Virus record (IMG/VR): IMGVR_UViG_3300009703_002976
Coordinates: 23,168-87,167 of that record
Source of the DNA: a virus
Reading direction: 5' to 3' (one strand)
DNA: 64,000 nt
Position numbers and translations under genes: made by a program. The notes below the pieces were generated by a model. It saw only the letters and a list, made by a program, of their open reading frames with translations. It did not search any database and was not told the origin of the DNA. Shown here one piece after another: positions 54,301 to 62,101 of this stretch (its first letter is position 1; each line of letters opens with the position of its first letter).

Positions 54301-55248
54301 TTTGTATCTGCAAATTCAAGTGCAGAGAGAATTTTTGGTAGAGCATCAAATGGAGAAGTTTTTGCAAGTAGTTCTGGTAGTGAAGGTATAGTGGGACCAG
54401 GAATTAAAACTGCTACAACTGGACTTGTAGCAAATGTGTTTTTTAGTGATGGTTCAAGTTTAGTGTCTCCTATAGATGGAAATCTAACTGGTATTGATGA
54501 AAGATCAAATCTTACTGTTAAGTTTACTCAAACAATGAATGTTGAAAGTATTAATTTTAATGCAGTTGATTCAATAGTAAGAGATCCTTATAATATATTG
54601 CTTTCTTATGATAGTAATTTTGGTAATACAATACCACTGAGTACGAATTTTACAAGTTCAAATAATGATACTGTATTTGAATTCCAACCAGCAATATTGT
54701 CAAATACAAGTTTACAATTAACACAAGATAAGAATCTTTATGCTAAGGTAACACAGACAGCAAAAAATCTGGGTGATATGAATTTGGCAAGTGTTTTTGC
54801 TCCTTCAAATTATGCTAATACTGTTACAAATGTTGATTTTAAAGCAATAGATGCTTCTGTTTTTACTACAGATGGAGAAGAAATAAAATTAGGAACAGGA
54901 ACTTCTATTTCTATGCCTAATCAATCTTCAATAATAGCAAGATCAACTCTTGTTATTATTCATTTTAACGAGGTTCCTGATCTGGCAGATTTTGACATGG
55001 CTGGGTCGGGATATGAAATAGAATTATCAACTGTCAGTAATTTTGCTTCAGGTTTCTATTCAGGTACAGCAACTTTAACAAAACAAGGCAAATATGGAAC
55101 AGAAATACATATTAGACTTTCTGTAGGATTAACGGCATCAACTCAGCATTATTTAAGAGTTGTGGGTAGTGTAGGCGGAAGTAGTGAAGGCGGAAAAGCA
55201 ATTGATACAACTACCCAATATTTCAATTCATTTACAACTTCATCATAA
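51307..55248 (+). CDS. Giant structural protein with Ig-like (Big_5/SbsA-type) domains and two FCCH-like modules
   Basis: The 1313-residue protein has several repeats of the bacterial Ig-like type: ISITFTQEVDNSSI; AIFVNFNQSMNTSTV; VKIQFSESMKINSV; LTVKFTQTMNVESI; VIIHFNEVPDLADF. Each is followed by TY-type strands and a closing VT/IK-V segment. Two further modules resemble FCCH beta domains (residues about 283-348 and about 499-557). The N-terminus is Gly/Ser/Tyr-rich (SGSAGGSGTYHYNHGEYWSS). The size and domain chain fit a long fibre- or whisker-like adhesive protein. It starts at TAATG overlapping the previous gene. Confidence 0.72.
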   Translation: MANNSISRTGTFTSSGSAGGSGTYHYNHGEYWSSSGSSGYSGTDYYSNDDLNNGSIFVNIDSQISITFTQEVDNSSITTFNKDKLLPLDSQNKKGTVGLTHIVSTTQGATDDGNNLKALKLTSLPIDLTTNDHEAVADQEFVEMASSPSTVDNQTYIFTPKANLSSNTTYFLRMDPTNVLDATGSEISYFTEKGFVTDNTQSFVTTGDYYDGFKMQIEKVNLYLEETEPNADGVTDPQPDSLTLYRDDGKSGTVSLATTLNIQSIEGTVLKYQLDPTSYKMNVAYTATNPIVITSINHGLADDDKIEVYDVVSGVSIKEGAYTLTEITSDTFSIPVDGTGSTAGRLNYYRNANKNDLFKWSESKDEGPTTTNYVVRKKALSVPKKNGKSIDELLDVKFKTKATSEGSIGEPATGREGKIIKIDDETISFVAISDTASGGKIISSTFVNNSIVDISTSNNDIRFHIKANTSPDHNVHPFHSSAPKVISTFPEDGTSFPRKLTITQISRSGHEAIVSTNHPHNLFKDDYIQIVDSTQLIYNKTTKVLSVPTPNTFRYDMGSHSNFTNVQSPAPGKPKLEISNDDGTTYAERYNAIFVNFNQSMNTSTVTVANNTHLISANGTSATFSGGQDSASSTIHLSDDGFETIENCVSVIASSGNSVFAIVPEALQARHDYNIKVKTDIQDLGQTNSLYQFTTTEGITTGQKFIDPQTGQETIYSKDEDPPKIKRITFPTADDDLIVESANIAEITAHSDFYHTAMPLSTLMTYGVKIQFSESMKINSVTTATSNTDPTGTVLLSADDFSTVVQMATDPVVTTTDEENDTFTVKPIANVSANAVYTLKVLKDVTDDSPEENRMEQDNVMSIKVLTVNSIPGSAVNYYSAGEIISGVRTLTIKANTGTPTIGVTAGSTFLGLTSKGKGKVLDFTEDSGAITSIRYTELSGQDGSIRPLRPGEICKVSDTVNFTIDNVAITDPPEGNVISFTTGTRKLIYRDRSADNEFVSANSSAERIFGRASNGEVFASSSGSEGIVGPGIKTATTGLVANVFFSDGSSLVSPIDGNLTGIDERSNLTVKFTQTMNVESINFNAVDSIVRDPYNILLSYDSNFGNTIPLSTNFTSSNNDTVFEFQPAILSNTSLQLTQDKNLYAKVTQTAKNLGDMNLASVFAPSNYANTVTNVDFKAIDASVFTTDGEEIKLGTGTSISMPNQSSIIARSTLVIIHFNEVPDLADFDMAGSGYEIELSTVSNFASGFYSGTATLTKQGKYGTEIHIRLSVGLTASTQHYLRVVGSVGGSSEGGKAIDTTTQYFNSFTTSS
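52153..52350 (+). repeat. Dispersed domain repeat, copy 2 (source-like FCCH module in the structural gene)
   Basis: This aligns codon by codon with 17855-18049 in the radical SAM gene (for example TATNPIVITSINH and SDTFSIPVD). It is the natural-looking member because the surrounding protein is built from similar beta modules. See the fusion finding. Confidence 0.85.
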
Positions 55249-55261
55249 AAAAGGAAATAAC

Positions 55262-55531
55262 ATGTTAGATGAAAACACTTTAAAACAGGGCATAGAAGAA
55301 GCATTTAAACTTGGTGCGGCCGCTGGATCATATCCAGCAGTTGCGGCACTATTAGCTAAAGCAATACACACTTATGTAAATACTGCTGAGATTAAAATAC
55401 CCATAACTACTGAAGTATTGGGTTCTACTGGTCCGTGTGCAGTTGGCGCTCCTGCTGTACTTGATGGGGTGCTTGGCATAGCTAAGGGAACGGGCATAGT
55501 TCAAGCAGGACCAGGATCAGCTTTAATATAG
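55262..55531 (+). CDS. Small conserved structural protein upstream of gp25
   Basis: The 89-residue protein starts at an ATG with AAGGA a few bases before it; the longer frame from 55184 lies inside the previous gene. The sequence is helical at the N-terminus (LKQGIEEAFKLGAAAG; VAALLAKAIHTYVN), then short strands and a Gly/Ala/Pro-rich end (LGSTGPCAVGAPAVLDG). Small proteins ending in G-P-rich stretches with 'AIHTYV' recur near baseplate genes in marine T4-like phages as I recall. A PAAR tip was considered and not supported. Function unknown. Confidence 0.5.
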   Translation: MLDENTLKQGIEEAFKLGAAAGSYPAVAALLAKAIHTYVNTAEIKIPITTEVLGSTGPCAVGAPAVLDGVLGIAKGTGIVQAGPGSALI

Positions 55532-55541
55532 AGTAAATAGA

Positions 55542-55549
55542 ACTAAATA
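55542..55549 (+). promoter_or_regulatory. Candidate late promoter-like octamer (ACTAAATA) just before gp25
   Basis: It is followed directly by AACATATG, so it lies 5 bases before the gp25 ATG. The string TAAATAAACATATGGCTA is shared with the gp8 start (62102). No Shine-Dalgarno is present between the two elements. Confidence 0.4.
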
Positions 55550-55554
55550 AACAT

Positions 55555-56031
55555 ATGGCTACAAACGCATTACAAGAAGAATATTTAACATTTGATCAGG
55601 ATCAGCTTAATTTAAAAGATGATGAAGCAATTCGTTATCTAACTTTATTGGGACCTAGAGATTTGAATATGCAATTTCGTCATAATCCCAATACAGGGGA
55701 TCTTGCCTTAAAAACAGGATCTAATGCAGTAAAAGAATCTATAAAAAATATAATTTTAACTAGAAAAATGGAAAGACCTTTTCAACCTGGTTTTGGTTCA
55801 AATGTAATGGAATTATTATTTGAGTCAAATGATATAATTACTGAAAAATTAATTGAAGATGAGATTAGGTCTGCGGTTGAAAATTTTGAAAATAGAGCAA
55901 ATATATTAGATGTAATTGTTAATGATGATAGAGGAGGACATGGTTATCGAATTAAAATAGTTTTTTCTGTTGCTAATGAATCTGAACCGATAACATTTAC
56001 AACATTTTTACGACAAACAAGAGGTACCTAA
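55555..56031 (+). CDS. 25: Baseplate wedge protein gp25
   Basis: The 158-residue protein (T4 gp25: 132) has the gp25/IraD/GPW fold signature. This includes SIKNIILTRKMERPFQPGFG, then SNVMELLFE (the ERPF-P-FG motif followed by LLFE) and late strands RIKIVFSVAN and ITFTTFLRQ. Members nucleate the wedge and sheath ring. It has an N-terminal extension of about 25 residues compared with T4. It is directly followed by gp6, as in T4-like phages. No SD is visible before the ATG. Confidence 0.93.
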   Translation: MATNALQEEYLTFDQDQLNLKDDEAIRYLTLLGPRDLNMQFRHNPNTGDLALKTGSNAVKESIKNIILTRKMERPFQPGFGSNVMELLFESNDIITEKLIEDEIRSAVENFENRANILDVIVNDDRGGHGYRIKIVFSVANESEPITFTTFLRQTRGT

Positions 56032-57897
56032 ATGGCAGAAGCTACTAAATTACGGGTTTCAGAATTAGACTTTGATCAAATAAAAACTAATTTTAAAAGT
56101 TTTCTCAAAGAACAAGATATCTTTAGAGATTATAATCAAGATGGTTCTGTTATTTCTCAACTATTAGATATTTTAGCATATAATACTCATTATAATGCTT
56201 TTTATTTAAACATGGTAGCAAATGAAATGTATATTGATTCTGCAACTACTAGAAATGCTATGATATCTTTGTCTAAGTTATTAGGTTATACTCCGAAATC
56301 AAGAACTGGAGCAACAGCAAATGTAAATATATCAATAACACCCGATGATGCTCCTTCAAATATTACTGTAGTAAAAAATACACAATTTAATACTGTTATA
56401 AATGGAGTCAATTTTTCTTTTGTTACTGATAAATCATATTCTACAACTGCAAATTCTGATAATTCAACAGTTACCATTTCAAATGTTACATTGATTGAAG
56501 GTGATCCATTAACTTATAGATATACTGCTAATACACAAGATTCTTCACAAAGATTTACTATTCCTAATAGAGGAGTTGATCATTCAACAGTTACAATTTC
56601 TATTAAAGAAAATTCTTTTACTACTGAATTGTCTCCTTATACTTTAGCATCTGATTTACTTGGTGTTAGTTCAACATCAAATGTATTTTTTATAGAAGAG
56701 GCTTCAGATTTTAAGACAGATATAAAATTTGGAGATGGTGTTTTAGGAAGAAAATTAAAATCTGGAAATATTGTTATTATTGATTATAATGTTTGTGCTG
56801 GTGTAATGGGAAACGGTGCAAATAATTTTTCAGTTGCAACAACTGTTGGTGGTTATTCAACCGCTACTGTTTCAACTAATAGTAAAGCTGAAGGTGGTTC
56901 AGATGAGGAAACTATTAATTCTATAAGATTTAATGCTCCCAGACATTATAATACACAAAATCGAGCAGTAACAACAGATGATTATAAAAGAATAATTTTA
57001 AGAGATTATCCATTGGCAGAATCAATAGTTGTATATGGGGGAGAAGAAGCTGATCCTCCAGAATATGGAAAAGTTTTTATAGGTATAAAACCTAAATCGG
57101 GACTATATTTAACTGATTCAGTAAAAACAAATATTAAAGATAATATTCTCAAAAAATATAACGTTGCATCTATAACACCAGAGTTTGTTGATCTTGATTA
57201 CATTTATATTTTATTAACAACAACTGTTAATTTTGATTCACGAAAAACAACAAAAACTTCACAAACATTAAGAAGTAGTATTATAAATTCTATTAACACA
57301 TATGTTAATGAAGACCTTTATAAATTTGAACAAGCATTTAGATTATCGAAGTTACAAACAAAAATAGATGATACTGATTCTTCTGTTTTAGGTAATGATA
57401 GTTCTATTAGATTGAAAAAAGTATTCGAACCATTATTAAATGCGAAATTATCTTATACTCTAAGATTTAATAATTCAATTTTTCATCCTCATAGTGGTCA
57501 TGCTCCTGCTTTATCTTCTACCACATTTTCTATAAATGATGAACAAGATGTTTTAAGAGAAGATTGTAAAATAAAAGATAAAGATAGTGTATTAATAGTT
57601 TATAGAATAGATAATGAAGGAAAAGAACATACAGTCCGAGAAAATATTGGTTCAATTGATTATATAACTGGAAAAGTAATAATAGATGCTTTTGATCCCG
57701 CATCGTATACAGGTCATAACATTAATATAACTGTTATACCAGTTTTAAGTGATATATCATCTTTGAGAGAGCAATTAATAACAATTCAAGAGAGTGATAT
57801 TAATTTAAAGATGAATGATACATCATTAGTTGAAAAACAAGATCAAATAACAACAAGTAAAACCACAACATCTCAAACAACGGCAGTAAATTATTAA
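56032..57897 (+). CDS. 6: Baseplate wedge protein gp6
   Basis: The 621-residue protein (T4 gp6: 660) shows the gp6 N-terminal phrase LRVSELDFDQIKTNFKSFLK, then EQDIFRDYNQDGSVISQLLD and ILAYNTHYNAFYLNMVANEM. These are followed by SLSKLLGYTPKSRTGATA, all hallmark gp6 positions. The mid part has IKFGDGVLGR and the conserved NSIRFNAPRHYNTQNRAVTT-DDY. gp6 forms the wedge ring with gp25 and gp53. It begins directly after the gp25 stop. Confidence 0.95.
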   Translation: MAEATKLRVSELDFDQIKTNFKSFLKEQDIFRDYNQDGSVISQLLDILAYNTHYNAFYLNMVANEMYIDSATTRNAMISLSKLLGYTPKSRTGATANVNISITPDDAPSNITVVKNTQFNTVINGVNFSFVTDKSYSTTANSDNSTVTISNVTLIEGDPLTYRYTANTQDSSQRFTIPNRGVDHSTVTISIKENSFTTELSPYTLASDLLGVSSTSNVFFIEEASDFKTDIKFGDGVLGRKLKSGNIVIIDYNVCAGVMGNGANNFSVATTVGGYSTATVSTNSKAEGGSDEETINSIRFNAPRHYNTQNRAVTTDDYKRIILRDYPLAESIVVYGGEEADPPEYGKVFIGIKPKSGLYLTDSVKTNIKDNILKKYNVASITPEFVDLDYIYILLTTTVNFDSRKTTKTSQTLRSSIINSINTYVNEDLYKFEQAFRLSKLQTKIDDTDSSVLGNDSSIRLKKVFEPLLNAKLSYTLRFNNSIFHPHSGHAPALSSTTFSINDEQDVLREDCKIKDKDSVLIVYRIDNEGKEHTVRENIGSIDYITGKVIIDAFDPASYTGHNINITVIPVLSDISSLREQLITIQESDINLKMNDTSLVEKQDQITTSKTTTSQTTAVNY

Positions 57898-57898
57898 A

Positions 57899-60800
57899 AT
57901 GTCAGAATATAATTGGTTAAAAGATACAGAAAATACAAAATTAGTAAGTAAGATATCTAATTTAGTTGAGAATCAATTTCCAGAATTTGTTAAAAATGAA
58001 GGAACGAATTTTGTTGAATTTTTAAAATTTTACTACAAATGGATGGAATCACATGAATTAACTATTAAAGATGTGGTTCAAGATGAATATCATATTAGAT
58101 TAGAAAGTGAACAGGGCGGTTTTGTTTTAGAAACTGGATCGGATTTTATTTTAGAAGGCGATAGAACTAATAATAGTGCTTATGAAAAAAATGAAATTAT
58201 AACAGGAATGACTTCAGGTGCAACTGGTACTGTTGATAGAAACACAAATACTGCATCGAGTAAAATTTATGTAACAGGAGTAACGAAAACAGATTTCGAA
58301 GTAGGTGAAATAATTAAAGGCACAAATAATCGTACACTTGGTACTGTAACTAGCTTTCAGAAAAATCCTCTTTTTGCATCGAGAACATTATTAAAATCAA
58401 AAGATATTGATAGCACTACAACAACTATGATGGATTATTTTGCTAAAGAATTTTTGATAAATTTTCCATTAAATTTAAGTACAGACAAACCACTTTTAAT
58501 AAAACATATATCTGATATTTACAGATCAAAGGGAACAAGTACTTCATATGATTTTTTATTTAAATCATTATATGATATACAAAATCTTACTTTTTATACC
58601 CCAAAACTAGATTTACTTAAACCTTCTACTGGTAATTGGCAACAAGACAAATCTATCAGAATTATTACAGATGATCCTGCGACATCATTTGAAAGTCATT
58701 CTGTTACAGGAAAACAATCAGGAGCAACTGGAATTGTAAATCGTATTGAAGAATTTGCGGCTGGAGTTTTTGATATAACAGAATTATTTTTAACAAATAT
58801 TGAAGGAACATTTATTGTAGGAGAATCGGTAGACTCAAATGAAGTTGATGGAGTATCTGGTAGTGGAATAGCACAAGGATTAATATCTGAAATTCTTATT
58901 TCCACTGCGGGTTCTGATTATAAAATAAATGATAAACTTTCATTTTCTGGTGGGGGAGGTGTTGAAGCAAAAGCAAAAGTAACAGATATTGGATCTGGTG
59001 CATTAGCTAAATTTACTATATTCGATGGTGGAGATGGATATCTTGAAGATAAAGAATTAACAGTAAATAATTTTGCTACGTTGGGAACTGGATTTGCTGG
59101 AAAAATTAAAGATGTAATTGATACTTTTACATTTTCAAAAAATGAAGATATAATAGGAAATTATACTTCAGTTACATTGGATGCTCTTGCATATGAATTG
59201 AGTGGAGATGTATCAGCGGATGTCGATAGTAGATTAATTGATGCATTAGGTTTTTCAAAATTAGATGCAGGACACATTTCTAGTGTAGAAACTACTGGTA
59301 CTGGTGCTGGTTATGAGGCTATTCCTAAAATATCAGTTTCAGAATCAACAACTGAAGATTTTAATGAAAATTCTGTTCAAATTTTGAATTTAAATCCAGA
59401 TCCTGATGATCTTGGTACAACTAATGCGATTACAGATTTTTTTGATCCTGGTGAAAAAATAACTTCTAATAGTGGTAATAAAATAGGAACATTTTTTGGT
59501 ACTGTATCGACAACATATGATCACTTAGATCCTTCCAGAATAAGAGTAAAAACTATAAAATTTTTAGATCAAAATGTAACTGAAAAAATTCCAATTGCAC
59601 AAAGAAACGATTTGCTTGTAAATAATTCTTCTTATTTAGCAACTTCAAATCCATCAGTATATCATGTACAATTCGTTACTGGTGGTTCGGGTTCAGTAAA
59701 TACTATAAAATATAAACGAGGAATTGATGCAAGAGAAGATTTTAATAGTGCAAATAATACTGGAAATATAGATTTTTATCCAACATCAGGTGGAGTAGAT
59801 GTAACAGGTGGTTATCAAACATTAAGTTTTGGTATTACATCAATTACTAGATCAAGCACAATTGCAACTGCAACCACATATGGAAAACATGGATTAGAAG
59901 ATGGGCAAATAGTTGCTATATCAGGAGCAAGTCCTGCTGGTTACAATGGAACTGCAACAATTACGGTAGCAAGTACAACTTCTTTTTCATATACCGTAGG
60001 GGGTTCCCTTACAACTCCTGCTACAGGAACTATAACTTATAATGAAAATGTTTCTGTAAAATTTACATTACCTTTTGGACATACTACTGATGATGAATAT
60101 GCTTTTTCTACTATTGATTTTGTTTCTAATGAAGTTCTTACTGGCGCTAATTCTGCCGCAGTTGCAACTGTAAACACTGGTGTTGCTTTTTCTGCTGGAG
60201 GTGATTTAGGAAATAATGCAATAGTTGGAATTGCTTCGGGAGATGCTGGTTCTGGATCTATTAAGTCTATAGAAATTCAAGATCCAGGAGTAGGATTTAC
60301 ATCCGTTCCTACAATAACATTACCAGGTCTTGGGGCAGAAAATGCAAATTTAACTGCAAAAATTGGTGCAATGAGATCAGAGACAGGGCTTTATCTCAAT
60401 GAAGATGGTCAATTAAGTTCTAGTAAAAAACTTATTGATAGTAATTTTTATCAAGATTATTCTTATTCATTAATTGCTAATAAACAACTTAATGATTATC
60501 AAGAAATTGTTTTTAAATTATTGCATCCCGTAGGAACAAAACTTTTTGGAGAATTTACTCCTGATCCTACTGAATTGAATATGGGATTTGATAGTAGAAT
60601 AAAATTTGAGAATAATGATTTGGCATTAAAAGAAGATGGTGATGATCTTTTAATGGAAGATCAAACAGATCCAAGACATGAAGTAATATTTAATAATAAT
60701 CAAAATTTAGGAACAGGAACTGTTGCCTTAACAGGTAATTCTGAAGAATTATTGGGAGATTCTACAGATTTTACAGCAACGTATGCTGAAGGAGATCATG

Positions 60801-62071
60801 TAGTTATTGATGATGAACAATCTTTTGAAGTTTCTTATGGTGAATTAAGATTAGAGAATTATTTAACAGGTACAATATCAACATCATCATCAAATGTTAT
60901 TTCTATTATAGGATTAGGTGATTCTTCTCCTAAGACTTTAACTGTACCTAGTGATTTTAGTGCTAATGCTAATTTTGTTGCAAATAGCGTAGTAACACAA
61001 ATAAATTCTACCACAGGCGAAAAAGTAACAGGCATTGTTCTTAGACATGAACTAGATTCATCAAATAATAATACATTAATTTTACATTCTTGCAATGGAA
61101 TATTTGATACTTCAAGTAATGCAAATTCTACAGTTGGAAATAATTCATTATTAAGCATAGAAACATATAATATGATTTTAGAAGGAAGTTCTGCAGATTT
61201 AACTGGTGATTTTGTATCAGAAGAAGATGGAGTATCGATTATTGCATTGGAAAATAGCATATATCAAAATAACGACTCTATCGTAACTGCAACATTTGAA
61301 TATGCAAAATCAAATGTAATTTTTGGTGTTGCAACAGATTTTCAAACAGATTTTAGAATAAATGATAGAATTAAATTGTTATCAACTCAACAAAATACAA
61401 AAATTATTGAAATAATTAATTCAACCTGTTTAATAGGAAATACTTCAATAAGCACAGATACCGATTTTAATATAGTTTTAGAAGAGGGGTCAGATGGTTA
61501 TCCAGGAAATTTCATTGCAGAAAATAATGACAATATTATTTTAAATAATATTGATCCTAATGCAGTTAAATTTGATAATGAAGATATTCAATTTTATAAT
61601 TTGCTTGAAACAACGGTAAGGGGAACAACTACTGCAAATGGTGTATATACAGGAAATGTTTCTTTAGCAGGAATAAATTCTTCTTTTGGAGAAGATTTAT
61701 TAGTAGGCGATGTTATTACATTATCTTCTAATACATCTCAAAAAGGAAAAATTTTAACGATAGCAGGTCAAACTTTAACTTTAAATACAGCATTGGGTGA
61801 TGGAACAGAGGGTCAAACTATAACTTTACATTCAATTAGAAATTTTGATTTAGAAAGAAATGCGACCTTTATAACATTATCAACTCCTTATGATGCTTCA
61901 AATAATTTTATGAATTTGACAGTTAATTCATCCGCTACAGGATTGTTGCTTCTTGAAGATGGAGTTGGTACTGCTAATGCGGGATATGTTGGAAACACCT
62001 CAACTGAGGGAAGTTTAAAATTTGAAATATTATCGACATTTAATAATCAAACACCTAAATTCATACAATAA
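57899..62071 (+). CDS. 7: Baseplate wedge gp7-like giant protein
   Basis: The 1390-residue protein (T4 gp7: 1032) starts SEYNWLKDTENTKLVSKISN and has FPEFVKNEGTNFVEFLKFYY-KWMES. This N-terminal segment is typical of marine T4-like gp7-position proteins. The body is a chain of beta modules: GEIIKGTNN-type turns, 'GSDYKINDKLSFSGGGG' glycine loops, one FCCH-like module at about residues 645-715 (SITRSSTIATATTYGKHGLEDG) and D-F-T...D-type repeats near the end. Position gp6-gp7-gp8 supports the call. Its modules overlap in style with those of gp8 here. Confidence 0.75.
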   Translation: MSEYNWLKDTENTKLVSKISNLVENQFPEFVKNEGTNFVEFLKFYYKWMESHELTIKDVVQDEYHIRLESEQGGFVLETGSDFILEGDRTNNSAYEKNEIITGMTSGATGTVDRNTNTASSKIYVTGVTKTDFEVGEIIKGTNNRTLGTVTSFQKNPLFASRTLLKSKDIDSTTTTMMDYFAKEFLINFPLNLSTDKPLLIKHISDIYRSKGTSTSYDFLFKSLYDIQNLTFYTPKLDLLKPSTGNWQQDKSIRIITDDPATSFESHSVTGKQSGATGIVNRIEEFAAGVFDITELFLTNIEGTFIVGESVDSNEVDGVSGSGIAQGLISEILISTAGSDYKINDKLSFSGGGGVEAKAKVTDIGSGALAKFTIFDGGDGYLEDKELTVNNFATLGTGFAGKIKDVIDTFTFSKNEDIIGNYTSVTLDALAYELSGDVSADVDSRLIDALGFSKLDAGHISSVETTGTGAGYEAIPKISVSESTTEDFNENSVQILNLNPDPDDLGTTNAITDFFDPGEKITSNSGNKIGTFFGTVSTTYDHLDPSRIRVKTIKFLDQNVTEKIPIAQRNDLLVNNSSYLATSNPSVYHVQFVTGGSGSVNTIKYKRGIDAREDFNSANNTGNIDFYPTSGGVDVTGGYQTLSFGITSITRSSTIATATTYGKHGLEDGQIVAISGASPAGYNGTATITVASTTSFSYTVGGSLTTPATGTITYNENVSVKFTLPFGHTTDDEYAFSTIDFVSNEVLTGANSAAVATVNTGVAFSAGGDLGNNAIVGIASGDAGSGSIKSIEIQDPGVGFTSVPTITLPGLGAENANLTAKIGAMRSETGLYLNEDGQLSSSKKLIDSNFYQDYSYSLIANKQLNDYQEIVFKLLHPVGTKLFGEFTPDPTELNMGFDSRIKFENNDLALKEDGDDLLMEDQTDPRHEVIFNNNQNLGTGTVALTGNSEELLGDSTDFTATYAEGDHVVIDDEQSFEVSYGELRLENYLTGTISTSSSNVISIIGLGDSSPKTLTVPSDFSANANFVANSVVTQINSTTGEKVTGIVLRHELDSSNNNTLILHSCNGIFDTSSNANSTVGNNSLLSIETYNMILEGSSADLTGDFVSEEDGVSIIALENSIYQNNDSIVTATFEYAKSNVIFGVATDFQTDFRINDRIKLLSTQQNTKIIEIINSTCLIGNTSISTDTDFNIVLEEGSDGYPGNFIAENNDNIILNNIDPNAVKFDNEDIQFYNLLETTVRGTTTANGVYTGNVSLAGINSSFGEDLLVGDVITLSSNTSQKGKILTIAGQTLTLNTALGDGTEGQTITLHSIRNFDLERNATFITLSTPYDASNNFMNLTVNSSATGLLLLEDGVGTANAGYVGNTSTEGSLKFEILSTFNNQTPKFIQ

Positions 62072-62088
62072 TAAAAATATTTTATTAA

Positions 62089-62096
62089 TATAAATA
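62089..62096 (+). promoter_or_regulatory. T4-type late promoter octamer (TATAAATA) just before gp8
   Basis: Exact consensus, ending 5 bases before the gp8 ATG, inside a 30-base gap with no Shine-Dalgarno. If used as a late promoter, its transcript would begin at or just after the ATG. Confidence 0.5.
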
Positions 62097-62101
62097 AACA
62101 T

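Noticed and set aside
55262-55531. PAAR-repeat spike tip
   Set aside because: The small protein lacks the PAAR motif pattern and metal ligands.
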